Positions 1 to 11,082 of a stretch of DNA of 64,000 nt are shown here, one piece after another (position 1 is the first letter of the stretch; each line of letters starts with the position of its first letter). The stretch is taken from contig JAPEHQ010000001.1 in the NCBI GenBank assembly GCA_027405735.1, forward strand, positions 2,356,001 through 2,420,000, given 5' to 3'. The DNA is from Mucor racemosus. Taxonomy: Eukaryota > Mucoromycota > Mucoromycetes > Mucorales > Mucoraceae. The notes beneath the pieces were generated by a model, which saw only the letters and a program-made list of their open reading frames with translations, made no database searches and was not told the origin of the DNA. Position numbers and translations under genes: made by a program.

Positions 1-892
1 TCATCCATATTCAATTTTTCTGTTATACAGCTTAATATTAATGTACTAACGTTGAGTTTTGTTTATATCTCCATCAAAAATACACATTCTCTAGACGAAA
101 TCGGCTACCAATTTCTGGAAAGCTCTACTATTTTTTCCAAAAAAAAAAAGATACACCTTAATTTGCTGCATTTCCCAAAATAGTGAAACACTGTAACTGA
201 TTTTCACTGAATACACAGGGAATACGCATGGTAAAACGAGCATATTACCTTACAGCGGAATACGGTGTAGTAATACGCTCATATTACAATGGTGAAACTC
301 GTATTTTGCATGCATACTCCAACATTTTATTCAAGATTCTATACTTTCTATGGGTTCTCTATATTCCTGAATCCTTTTTTATTTGCTTATCTGGAGAATA
401 CTACCATTATATTGCAATGTTCTCAAATTTTTTTCATTGCTTACATAATTTTCTCTACACTAAAAAAAATATGGACGTATTACCTGCAGTAAAAACGAGG
501 TGATACGGACTTTAGTTGCAGTGAAAAACTGACAAATACATGTTCACAAGTACGGGGTTAAAATTGTAGACCAAAGGAGAGTGACAAGCTTAACGGGTAG
601 CGCATGCGCTACAAATTGAGTGCGACACACATATTCGTGAGTTTAAACCCGCCAAAGGGGAAGCCCTTTGGTATTAGGATATGAATTTCGAAAGAGAGTC
701 TCCGATGACCTTGCTTCTCATCGAATATGATCCTCCTTTTTTTTTTTCTTAGTAACTTTTGCGTAAGTCTAGCAAATTTTTTCCTTTTTCATTAATGCAT
801 ATGATATGCATACTATGTAGTAAATTTGGCTGGCAAAACCCGGCTCGACACCGATACCACCAGCATCCATGGGTCATTGTACGTTGAGCTAG
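1..892. other. Intergenic, no gene recognised
   Basis: AT-rich sequence with poly-A/T tracts. Short open frames near 228–503 have no recognisable domain, no intron logic and biased composition, so they are not called. The string AAATTTGGCTGGCAAAACCC near 822 recurs near 38720, so this stretch is probably also old repeat DNA. Confidence 0.6.
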
Positions 893-1049
893 TTTGAGCA
901 ACAAGTTGGTTACCTGCTACTTATACACCTACTAAGATCAGCAAGCCCATCAATTCTCCTCAAAGAATATGAATCCAAATGACCTCCCGTTGCAATGGCA
1001 AGTACTGTACTTCTAGCGCTGATCCACAGAATTGCAAAAGGCTTAGCCT
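893..1049 (+). repeat. Dispersed repeat R3, copy 1 (truncated)
   Basis: This ~160-bp stretch (AACAAGTTGGTTACC… to …GCAAAAGGCTTAGCC) is recognisably the same sequence as 21172–21330, with scattered substitutions. It ends abruptly where the terminal repeat of the DIRS-like element begins, so the retrotransposon probably landed in it. Confidence 0.6.
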
Positions 1050-2437
1050 TGTTGTATATTTTCAGGTTTGATGAATAACACTTAAAAAAAGAATACAATT
1101 AAAATAGAATGAGTTATGAATTAGTTCTTCAACTGTATAATAAAACCAAGATATCGTTTATTTAGATATAAAAGTACAGCCTTTTATATTGATTTGACAT
1201 TGAGATCCTGAATTGTAATTTAAGGCATTATTAAGCCATTAGATCTGTTTGATAGTAATCTATGGATTGAAATGGATCAATCATAATTTAACCATTCTTG
1301 CAGAGCTTGCTATGAATTGCCTTGTTTTAATGCTGCGCTAAATGTGCTTGTTGGATGTTGATTTGATAGCTACTTGATTGATTAACCGCTGGGATGAAAT
1401 AATATGGTGTCATAATTGAGGTCCAAGCGTTCTTGATAATTATTAGATTAAACTTATTACGCTAGGAGTTTCTTATATCCGATATCAAGGCTTTCAACTT
1501 CAATACATGTCGTAGTCAATAGATTGTAAGATGTATTGATACTGTAGAAGGTGATAATACCATATGGTACTTGGTGACATACAACATAGTACAGTATATA
1601 ATTCATATTTTTGCCAATGGTCACTTTTCCAAAAAAAAAAAAGTCGAACAATCTCCGGAAGCGGCTATCTAATGATATTTTCAAGCTTTAAATCTTTAGA
1701 AAAAATCACCGGACAGCCCGGACGCGGTTGTTTAAATATTCCAAGTAGCTATAAGATGCAGGTATCGAAATTTCATACAAAAATTAAGGTTCGACTGTAT
1801 TGCTATTAATTATTCAAAGGCTTATTTTAAGTGACGCATAAATAAAACCTACAACATTATTATCCTAATAACGGATTTAACTTGAAAAGTATAAAATGAT
1901 ACAACCGGATTCAAAAAAGTCCATAAAATCACAAATTTAAAGGATTTATATATAAAAGCACTATAGCCGACCTGTGCTTCGCACTATGGCCTGAGCTGTT
2001 ATGCCCATTGAATATGGTTAAAAAAATAACAAGATGCACATGGGCACAATGAAAGAAACTGCACACGAGCACAACGTTAAACCTGTATGTGCAGAATTAT
2101 AGATTCTGTCTATGTGCATGACATTAATCACATGTGTGCATAATGCATAATATTAGGATTGCCCATCATAAGCATATCATTATCCCTATTTGTGCATAAT
2201 AATAAAATCTGACCATGAGCATAATGAGCTGATCGTCTGAGCACAAATTGGTCTGTACATGAGCATCGTGACATTCTCAAAATCACATTGCATTTTTTAC
2301 TGGAATAATGGGGTTTTAAATTACATTTGCTTTTATTAATACACATTATAGACAATACAATTCAATACAATTCAATACATTGTTGGTGTAGAGCAATATA
2401 CATAACTGCCAATATAATATTTACAATTATTATCATT
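1050..2437 (+). repeat. Terminal repeat of DIRS-like element, copy 1
   Basis: A second copy in the same orientation lies at 37310–38680, where it stands alone. Both start at T(G)T(T/C)GTATATTT and share sequence up to ACAATTATTATCATT, after which they diverge. The 3' third (about 2030–2280) is dense in short related words such as GTGCATAAT, ATGAGCATAATGAG and GAGCACAA. A TATATAAAAGCACTA string near 1950 could serve as a promoter. Confidence 0.65.
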
Positions 2438-2661
2438 CTAGGTCGAGAAAATTCTCGTAAGAATTGTTTGAGACCGTCAGAACAAAGTAGGAAATGTTAT
2501 TATGCTAGAATCTTCTTGAACTTTATTTAAGTCGCGAGTTTTTGAAGTATATAAAGAAAAAATAAAACTATTGTATTAACATTAATCTTCTTTTTCGCTC
2601 GGTCATAACCGACTTCTTAGTCACATTCAAACCATCTCAAATATCTCAAGAATTATACACA

Positions 2662-3567
2662 ATGTCCTCAATGGAAGAACAACTTCATATGATACAGCAA
2701 CAAATTACTACTCTCCAGGCACAATTGAACTCTAGTACCCCTACCCCTATGCAGTCAGCAGACGACACTGCTACCTTACCACTCCATACAATGGGTGCAC
2801 GCCCTCATTACGACTGGTCCCCCTCAGATCCTGTTACGGAACTCATGGGTTTAGAGGCCCCCTTGAACACTAGTCCTATGCCTTCTGACTCCGAACGAAA
2901 GTCTATTATCGAGTCCTACCCTCCAATGGCACATTTGGACTATAAACCTCCAGCTACCATTCCATCTGCAGAACGCTTGATGAAGAAAGGACAGCGCTAC
3001 GAGTACAACTTCATCAAGCACCTACAATATGTGCATTCGGCCACATATCGTCCTCTGGACATCTTCATTTACGAACTGATTACCACAGAACAAGGTAATT
3101 CTAACCTAGAACGCTATTGCTCCATGTTACAGGACAACCGTCGCCTCATGATTCATACAGGATCCGCAGCAACTCAAATGCGCAATAACATTGCACTTCA
3201 GGCTGTTGATGATCCCTCCTTTTCCTTAAAATCCAATGACGCTAACTACACTCTCTTTTTGGATGAGTTTCAGACCACTGTGGTCCAACAAACGGCAGCA
3301 AAGAAGGCAACTCGTGAGGCCACGGCCAATCGCCGCCGTCGTTTTCCTTCTGGCCGTTTCAGCACCTCCACCTTCGCGAATGTTCCAGACCAACTGTTTT
3401 TTTTATCAGGTCCACCCTCGCAGCAGAGTGGCTACAACAAGACCAGTAACTTCAACAGCGGCAACGGCAACTACAACTCCAACAACAACAGCAACAGCAA
3501 CAGCAACAACAACAAGAACTTTCAACAGAATCACAACAAGAGGACAACCAATCCTTTTCGCAAATAG
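2662..3567 (+). CDS. Gag-like protein of the DIRS-like retrotransposon
   Basis: The 301-residue frame opens with ATG after a short leader. It has an N-terminal coiled-coil-like segment (MEEQLHMIQQQITTLQAQL), a central region and a C-terminal tail made almost only of Asn, Ser and Gly with basic residues, as expected for a nucleic-acid-binding capsid-type protein. It overlaps the RT frame, which is read in another phase. Composition is more GC-rich than the flanking DNA, as usual for a recently mobile element. The open frame is intact but the element around it is broken, so it is probably not useful to the element any more. Confidence 0.6.
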   Translation: MSSMEEQLHMIQQQITTLQAQLNSSTPTPMQSADDTATLPLHTMGARPHYDWSPSDPVTELMGLEAPLNTSPMPSDSERKSIIESYPPMAHLDYKPPATIPSAERLMKKGQRYEYNFIKHLQYVHSATYRPLDIFIYELITTEQGNSNLERYCSMLQDNRRLMIHTGSAATQMRNNIALQAVDDPSFSLKSNDANYTLFLDEFQTTVVQQTAAKKATREATANRRRRFPSGRFSTSTFANVPDQLFFLSGPPSQQSGYNKTSNFNSGNGNYNSNNNSNSNSNNNKNFQQNHNKRTTNPFRK

Positions 3568-4151
3568 ATTCCACGACCTTCCTTACATCAACCGATCCAG
3601 TTGGAAACCGGCTCAGCAAGTTTCATTCCAACTGGACAAAAATTTCCATCAACTCCTTCGTCAATTCGCCAACACTACCATCAAACACGGCTATCACATC
3701 ACCTTTCACACACCACCTCCTGTCACCTCAACACCAACACCAATCATTCCGTTTTCAGAAGAACAATCTCACCTAATCGATCAAGCAACTCAAGATTTAT
3801 TAACCAACAATGCAGCAATCAAAAAAGTATCGCCTCCACAAGCTCAGCAGGATCCCGGGTTCTACAGCTTCATGTTCGTCATTCCCAAAAAGAACGGCGG
3901 TGTTCGCCTGGTATTCAACCTCAAGAAATTGAACCAATATTTGGAAGCACCTCATTTCAAGATGAAAATAATCAAGGATGTTTCTCTCATGATCAATCCG
4001 AACGATTATTCAGTTTCAATCGACTTGTCCGATGCATTTTTCCACTTAGGCCTCCACCCAGAATCACCACGTTTTCTTTGGCTGAAATGAAAAGATCAAA
4101 TCTACCAGTATTGTACGACCGCTTTTGGCTTGGCATTCAGTCCGTTTGTCT
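3236..4151 (+). pseudogene. Reverse transcriptase fragment of the DIRS-like element (nonsense + truncation)
   Basis: From about residue 180 the frame shows the N-terminal half of an RT: FMFVIPKKNGGVRLVFNLKK, then the SIDLSDAFFHL segment carrying the first catalytic aspartate. At 4088–4090 the frame hits TGA where related elements normally have a tryptophan codon. The same frame continues for about 20 recognisable codons (QIYQYCTTAFGLAFSPFVY) and then runs into foldback-element sequence. The YxDD catalytic motif and everything after it are missing. This is a dead fragment. Confidence 0.75.
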
Positions 4152-4245
4152 ATGCTAATATTGTGTGGTAGTTTATATAATTATGATATAGTCTTACTTT
4201 ATAATTATTGCACTAAAAGTAATTTACATTAAGTTTTAGTCTTAC

Positions 4246-4368
4246 CTCTGCAATATCATAAACCATAAATAAACATAAACATAAACATGGCCATCACTGG
4301 AACCTATTGCCGCTTTTTTAAAGTCTTGACTCTTTGTCACAAGCCAATTTATTCAATGCTTTACCAGA
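4246..4368 (-). pseudogene. Captured exon of dynein intermediate chain (foldback copy 1, arm remnant)
   Basis: Read on the minus strand this carries degraded pieces of the same WD-repeat exon seen at 6187–6319, 40723–40855 and 43149–43254, ending at a retained GAG|GTAAG 5' splice site. It has frameshifts and the internal TTTATG expansion. See the entry at 6187–6319 for the identification. Confidence 0.5.
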
Positions 4369-6186
4369 GCCAACTTATTAAGTACTTACAAATGGTTCCT
4401 CCGTATTTTCATTCAAATTTCATAAATTAAATTGACTGATTACATCTACAGTAGTATCAAACGTATCGTTAGTCCGCCTTATGATAAATGTTAATATAAA
4501 ATCAGAAACATCCCATTTCCATTGTTATAAGCTATGAAAATCTTGATTTTTAATAATACAGCAATTAAAAAAAAAAACAAGATGATACTAATAGCATATG
4601 GTGAGTAATCAAAATCCAAGTAAATTTGAAGTATGCTTTTAAACCCTTTTAAAATCCTGAGGCAAATACAACATCTTGGTCCTGTAATTTCTATCCATCA
4701 AAATGCTGCAATTTCTACCACTACACAATGAATGCACTTTTTATCTATCTTGACCTCGAAGTACATTGTTGGATATCAGTTTTTTACCAGCTGTATTTTC
4801 TCTAATTCATTAATATTCGGTCATATTGAACGACGATTTGTAGCACTGCCAAAAAAAAGAATAAATGCGTCAAGAGTTTTCTGCATATCAAATCATGCAA
4901 TTTAGTAGCAATGATTGCTCTTAACTGTGTTTTTTGAGCCTCCTATTGATGTTAATCAGAATAACAAGTAATTTCATTCAAAAGTAAGCTTTGCTTTATA
5001 CTGTACATTTACATTCACCCATTTAATAAATGATATTGCATTTATTATCCATTATATCAATCAACCAATTTCACCTTGATTCGATACATTTGACAATTAA
5101 ATGCCTAAATTACACTTGAGCCACCAGATATCGCCACAAACAAATCTCGCACAGGTTGGCGAAGCATCATAATTTGGATGATTTTTTTGTGTTCATAGGT
5201 CTGAGCTTTTTCACACATTCATAGATGATCTTTACATGAACCATATTTTTATCATCTATTCAAGTTAACTTGAATACACTAAACACCAACATCGTACCGC
5301 CATTACGGCCGAACTATGCTTCCCATGGGCATAATGGTCTACACAGATGGGCAGAATAAAATATTTTGTGCAGATCAGGCATCCCAGATGAGCAGAGCAA
5401 TGAGATCAAGGTTTTTTAGTCAATTTATTAAAGTATATCAATCTTAATATAACTAATAACGAAGATAATTTGAATGGTTTAAAGCAGATGTGAGTTACAC
5501 TGATTCAACAGAGTTGCCTTATTGGCGAGATATATCAATTTGAAATTTGGGGGTTTGAAAGAGTTCGGACCATGTTCTTCTTTTGGGGACCAAATGGAAA
5601 CAATGACAACAAACTGTTTGGTAACACTAAAAGTATCTATGCCTTTGTAAATTTCTGCTTGTAACACAAAATCTTTTTTCTTCCCTACTCTTTCCTCGGC
5701 TCTTTTATTTATGTTTAAAACTACAACAAAACGATTAATATTTTTTTATAAACTGAAATAAAGAAGCAGGTACAAGTACATGTTTTTCCTATTGGTTATT
5801 TGGAAATGAGTTATCAACTGTTAATGTTAGGGCGCGTTATAATATCTTTTTCAAACAAAAAGAGCATCCAGGACTTAATCATTTTGTTCCAGTATCTACA
5901 TCATAATCAATGCTTTTTTGGCCTAAAGTCGATATCTACCTGGAGAAAAACTTGTGATTATAAAAGTATGTATAGTATTGACTTGATTTGAATGAATAAA
6001 TAAACTCATATTAGTCTATTTAGTTTCTAAAAAGCATTTACTTCTATTTAGTGTCCAACAGCTAAGAAGAGAAAAACAAGATGTTGTCTTGTTGTATATC
6101 ACTACCAACTATTAAACGTACAGCAAAATTATTACTTATTAGCTTGTTATTAATAATTGATTTTACTAATACATCAAATTTTATAG

Positions 6187-6319
6187 ATCAAAGGTATGTT
6201 TGTTCTGGTAAAGCGTTGAATAAATTGGCTTGGGACAAAGAGGGTAAAAAGGCGGCAATAGGTTCCAGTGATGGCCATGTTTATGTTTATGTTTATTTAT
6301 GGTTTATGATATTGCAGAG
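6187..6319 (+). pseudogene. Captured exon of dynein intermediate chain (foldback copy 1)
   Basis: After a likely 3' splice site (TTTTATAG) the frame reads ALNKLAWDKEGKKAAIGSSD followed by GHVYVY, then a local TTTATG duplication breaks it before a GAG|GTAAG 5' splice site. The arm at 43149–43254 lacks the duplication and reads YVYDIGE before the splice site. The pattern ALN-x-hydrophobic-x-W…GKK-x-A-hydrophobic-G-x-S-x-G…VYD-x-GE is that of the last WD repeat of cytoplasmic dynein intermediate chain. Retained intron borders point to capture at the DNA level. This is recognised from memory of the family, not from a search. Confidence 0.55.
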
Positions 6320-7840
6320 GTAAGACTAAAACTTAATGTAAATTACTTTTAGTGCAATAATTATAAAGTAAGACTATATCATAATTATATAAACTACCAC
6401 ACAATATTAGCATGTATAAAGATTTACAGTAATAAGCTTGAATCAAATGGGTACAGCTCCGTAAATTCTTGAAAAAGTTCTGAAGTATTATAAAATCTCT
6501 TATTTTTAAGTCTTACAAGGCTTATAAGCGGAATATTAATTTCAAAAATTATTCTTGTCCAGATCATCAATTTTGACATTTTTTAATTTTTTTTTTTTTG
6601 GTTTTTCAAATCTAGAGTTGATTATACTACCAATTATAAAAACAAAAAATATACACATATACAGAACTTAGCGCTCTATTTGCTCAATAAAAAATAATAA
6701 ACATTTTTATTGCAAAATATTACATAAAAATCCTTTAATCAAAAAAGCGTTTTTGGGCCAAAAATGCTGATTTTGATTACTTAACATTTAATATTAAGCT
6801 TTTATAAAATGTATACTAGTTATGGCTACAATTTTCTCTCATAATGTAGTATATTTAAACGTTGATTTTGGTATCAAAATTTGATTTTTCTGTTTTTTGA
6901 TCAAAATCATGAGTGTTGGTAAGGATAAAATGAGTCCCGAAAATGTCCGCTACAAATTCTGAATTTTCAGACCGCACGTGGTTAAATATAAGAAAAGTAA
7001 AAAAAAAAAACGCTTTTCTATTTAGTTTGTGGTTCATACGCTGTAATACTGCTTTTACATTGGGTGAAATGAACAATTTAGCAGTGTTTTAATTGCGCTA
7101 AATGATGTAAAGCCTTGAAAACCCTTTTCTACGTGTGTTGTTTCTCTCTTTTTCATATTGCAAGGATATATTCACCGTTTGATAAGGCATATCAGACTAT
7201 CAAGGTGGTATTCTTTTCTACTATTTGAATACGCATGCTAATAACATAAGGAACTAATATTTTTAATATAATAGGTAGCAGTTGTTATATTAGAGACTGA
7301 TATTTTTATTTAACCGTATTCTAAGATCAAACATCATTATTTACTACTGTATTGTTGGACGTACTTCTTGATTAATTATCAGATCAAGTCGAGGGCAATA
7401 ATATTTATATCTACTCAACAATGAAAAGCTGCAACTGGCTACAAACTCACGAAATGTTCCAGAAAAGTAATAAAATTTCAAATGGTATAGAAACAAAAAA
7501 AAAGAATAATCTGATGGCTTGCCTAATAACCATAGCTTTGATCGTAGCTATACTTGAAAACAAATCTTTTTACAGCTGACAATTGTAAACTAAAATAGTA
7601 AGTTTAAAGAAGGTTAATTTGTTTAAACTTTATGTGTGATAAAGTAACATCTATAATTTTATATTTGGCTTGCATATAAATTTAAGCAGTAAGTGTTATT
7701 TAAGTTCATGCTCGAGCAAAAACCATCATCGTTGCTGTAAACATTATAGCTATAAACATAATATTTACAAATGATGATAGTCGTAAATATATTGGCTGCT
7801 GCATGTATTGATCTATCACATCAATCGACAACGTATATGA

Positions 7841-8477
7841 TGACACTTGAAATATATACGACAATAATAAACAAACGTTTCAGTTGATCACAATAACAAC
7901 AAACGCATGTTAAAAATATGAAATATCTTTTTGAACCATACATGTCGTGTAGATGATAGCACCCTTCTTGGTCACGGTGCAATCAATTACACAAATGACA
8001 TATATATATATCAAAAAAGGATTCTATCCAAATCAATAATAATAATAAACAGAGATATCAATTTAGTCAACTACTCATCTACATTGGAGTTGCTGCACTA
8101 GCAATATAAATGAGATTCAAGCATATAAAAAGTATCCCTTAATTCAAGGTTACATAAAATAGATATAACAATAATAAATAACCATTTCCCAAAAGGTTGA
8201 TATTGTCACACTTGACATCAATCTCTTATGGCCAATGCTCTGCATGATTTACCCCTTGAAATATTAAATCAGTATCAATGTACTCAAAACTTGAAGATTA
8301 CTAAATGTAAATCTATTCGAATCTGATGGTATCCAAGTTCTTCAAATCACTATAATAAATACCCTCATACTTTCTCAATTATTTTAAATCTTCAGAAATC
8401 TTTTGTAATAAAAATTTTAGCTGATATAATTGTATTTATACCGCTTTATTTTAATAAATAACATTGTTATTTACTGT
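7841..8477. other. Intergenic, no gene recognised
   Basis: About 640 bp of AT-rich sequence between the foldback remnant and repeat R1. No open frame, RNA gene or regulatory motif that can be supported. Confidence 0.6.
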
Positions 8478-9600
8478 ACACTGGTCGAACATTGATCAAA
8501 TTGACCTAAAATCGATTGTGAAAAATTGAGCATCTAAATTGAGGTGCTAATTTTTGGTGTTCACAAGATAAATCCTACTAAAAAAAATTATTCTTAGGTT
8601 TTTTGTTTCAGCAAAAAATATTGAGTTTTCGTTGAGATAATCAAAATAATTCTCCATATTACCATAGCTTACAGCTTATGATAACTGGGTTTCAAAATCA
8701 ATTTGAAAAAAATAATCTCAAAATGATAAAAAAAAAATCGTTTAATAGCTCATGAGCTGCAAAGTAAGTTAAACAAGCGCATTATATATTCTTTGTACAG
8801 TTTTAAATTCTGCATTTATCGAAATAAAGTTTGAACAAATATTTTACATTAATGTCTGCGTAAAATACGATTAAAATTTTAAAGGTTTTTTGAAGATATA
8901 CATCACTTTTTATAAGCATATTTTAAATATAAGTAACGGAGAAAGTGTGAAAAAACATCATCTATCGATTGAGATATCGCTGAACCTTCTAGCTGCATTT
9001 CTCATAGAGAAAACGAGATTTTTGTCCAAATTTTTTTCAAATTCAGAATTTGGGATGAGGGTATACAAGGGAAAAATTGAAGCTAGAAGCGAAGGTATCT
9101 CGTTATACCGATTTTTGAGGATATCTTCACGAAAAATTAATATTTTGAAAAAAACTAAATTGTATCCGAGAGAGCTCAGCAAGGCTAATAACATGAATGT
9201 AAAAAAATGCTGTTCAATTTAACGAATATTTTGAAATCTACTATAAAAATGGAAAAAAAATGGAGAAAAAATAAAAAGTGCTCAGATTTTTTTCATACTG
9301 ACATATGTTATAGAGTGCTTTAAAACAAGTAGGTTTTATTATTAAAAAGTGTTAGTATAGCTTATTTTTTTTGCAGAGATATGAAGGCTCAAAGTTTTGA
9401 ATATATAACAGTGAAGTCTGAAACATTAGCATTAAAAGAATTTATTTTATCTGATAGAGATAGGATATTTCAGAAAATGCAACTTTAGATTAAACTTGAA
9501 CATTTCAAGTACGTGTAGATATATTTTGATTTTGTTAGTATTTATTGAAAAAAGCAAGTTGAGCATGAACCATAAGTCGATCTTATTTTCAGTATAAAAA
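8478..9600 (+). repeat. Dispersed repeat R1, copy 1
   Basis: This is one of three diverged copies (others at 19540–20690 inverted and 54490–55620 direct). Landmarks shared by all are CAGAATTTGGGATGAGGGTA, TTTTTGAGGATATCT and GAGAGAGCTCA. The 110-codon frame at 8890–9222 (core FSNSEFGMRVYKGKIEA) and an antisense frame (IFPLYTLIPNSEFEKN) are both recognisable in all three copies. It starts near TACACTGGTCGAACA. No transposase motif or clean terminal inverted repeat was found, so its class is unknown. Confidence 0.65.
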
Positions 9601-9959
9601 AGCCGCAAATTTTACTATTCTGCGATATATATGTTGTAAATGATAGTCTGCATAGTAGACTTAGTAGTGGCATTTCCATTTATAAGCCTAGCTCACGAAT
9701 AAAGATATTCAAACTGCAGCTTTATAAATGCCTCAAAACGCAGTAGTATTGTTCTCAGCATGGATTCCAATTTGGAGTATAAAAATAAATTTCAATTTAT
9801 TTTTATACCTGTGTACGAGGTCTTGGCGCAAGAAGGTTAGTGAGCAAGCCGTCTTTTCCGTCAAACAAGGCGAAAGTGGCTGAAACTACAAGAATTAAAA
9901 CTCACATTTCAAAATACACAAAGCATACTCTTCTTTTTTTATTTTTTAATAATTATAAG
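9601..9959. promoter_or_regulatory. Upstream region of the membrane-protein gene
   Basis: About 360 bp of AT-rich sequence before the ATG at 9960. TATA-like strings occur (AGTATAAAAATAAATT near 9776 and TTTATTTTTATACC near 9798). No specific operator can be supported. Confidence 0.3.
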
Positions 9960-11082
9960 ATGGCTCACGATAATTACGAATTACCTTCAATTTACACAAG
10001 ACAACCTCCCGAACAAAACTTTACAGATTCCGAGGATGAAGAAGAGGAGATTATTAACAATGATCGACGAGGAGATATGGTACCAATTTCAACCTCGGCA
10101 CTTCCTTCAAGGCAAAATTCATATAAAGATGTGCACGCAGAAGATAATAGACTTGCTTGGCTCATGTTGGGCACGGCATTTTTTACATTAATCATGACAG
10201 TAATTCCAGTTGTTTGCGATATACCCAATATATCTCCTTGGTTTACAGGTGATGCACTTTGGAGATTCTTTGATCCTCTAATCACACTTCCATTGAATTT
10301 ATTCATCATCACAAGAGCAGATATTATGACCAGCGGAAGATCTCATTACTGTAAGTCAGTTTTTAGATGTGGTAATTCACTGACTGAACATAAATAATAA
10401 ACAAAGGGGGCGCATTGAGTGAAGCAAGTGTTACATGGTTATTATGGACTGTAGGAGCCGGCATGTATTGTCAATTCCATGGTGTTCATACAGCAAGCGC
10501 TTTGTTTAAGGTCTTTAATGAATAATAAGAAAGCAGAACCTGTTTACTCACTCTTTTTTTTTTTTTTTTTTTCAAACAAAATAGCATCCTATTCAAGATT
10601 TCAATTTAGCACATCCAGACCTTGTGATTGAATATCCTGTCTTACAAGAAATGTATTTGAATATGCAAACAACATGGGAACATTATATTGCGCATTATTT
10701 ATATGCTGGAGGAGCAATGATTATGAGTTGGGTTCAATTATTCGCATTTAGAAACCAAGTGCATGGACCTTTACCCATTGTTACCAAAGTTGTATGGTGT
10801 CTTGGATCAATTATTTATGGATTACTATTAGCAGGTGTAGCGATTGAATTTCCTCACGGATTAATCGTTGGATTAGTTTATACGATTGTAATTGGACTCA
10901 TTTGCATATTTATGATGGTTTTTAATCGTAAAAATTTACCAAGAGGAGGATTATTTACTATGGGAAGACGCATGGTGATTCAATTTTATTTAGGTGCTTG
11001 TGTCCTTGGATTGATTATCATCATTATTTGGATAGGTAAATACGGCTTATTAAATAGAAAAGCAGCTGGAATTGCTGTCTAA
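9960..11082 (+). CDS. Orphan multipass membrane protein (330 aa, ~7 TM)
   Basis: Three exons: 9960–10350, 10407–10510 and 10585–11082, joined in frame (993 nt). The start is the first ATG of the frame after a T-rich leader. The first ~65 residues are hydrophilic with an acidic stretch (DSEDEEEE). Then come about seven hydrophobic segments, beginning near residues 66–90 (LAWLMLGTAFFTLIMTVIPV) and ending with ACVLGLIIIIIWIG near the C-terminus. Histidines sit next to membrane segments (QFHGVH; WEHYIAHY), which could be metal ligands or chance. There is no signal peptide. I do not recognise the family and propose no function. Its stop codon overlaps the stop codon of the convergent downstream gene. 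Confidence 0.8.

Larger units (their letters stand above)
1050..4155 (+). mobile_element. DIRS-like retrotransposon, 3'-truncated
   Basis: The element consists of a 1.39 kb terminal repeat (1050–2437), a leader, a gag-like frame (2662–3567) and the start of a reverse transcriptase frame that carries a stop codon. It is cut off at about 4152–4155, where sequence of the foldback element begins in the same base. No RNase H, tyrosine recombinase or second terminal repeat is present, so the copy cannot be autonomous. The RT core (VIPKKNGGVRLVFNLKKLN) is the DIRS/Ngaro-like type that is frequent in Mucorales; the DIRS class assignment rests on this and would need the missing recombinase to be certain. 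Confidence 0.65.
4152..7840 (-). mobile_element. Foldback element, truncated copy 1
   Basis: Compared with the fuller copy at 38756–44905, this copy is inverted for the loop (for example 5479–5700 against 41340–41566). It keeps only the inner end of one arm (4152–4368), the loop (about 4369–6190, without the solo LTR found in copy 2) and a nearly complete other arm (about 6187–7840). The outer part of the first arm is replaced by the DIRS-like fragment. The arm lacks a ~150-bp segment present in both arms of copy 2 (about 39840–39990 and 43970–44110). No transposase-like frame is visible. Confidence 0.7.

Noticed and set aside
2030..2280. CRISPR-like array from the recurring GCATAAT words
   Set aside because: Units vary in length and spacing and the DNA is eukaryotic repeat sequence.
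5479..5667. Conserved 62–63 residue frame in the foldback loop (also 41375–41566) as a gene
   Set aside because: The two copies differ mainly at amino-acid-changing positions and the frame has no domain, so it is better explained as repeat sequence.
9840..9959. Forty extra N-terminal codons for the membrane protein
   Set aside because: They need a GTG start and lie in the T-rich leader; the ATG at 9960 opens a sensible hydrophilic N-terminus.
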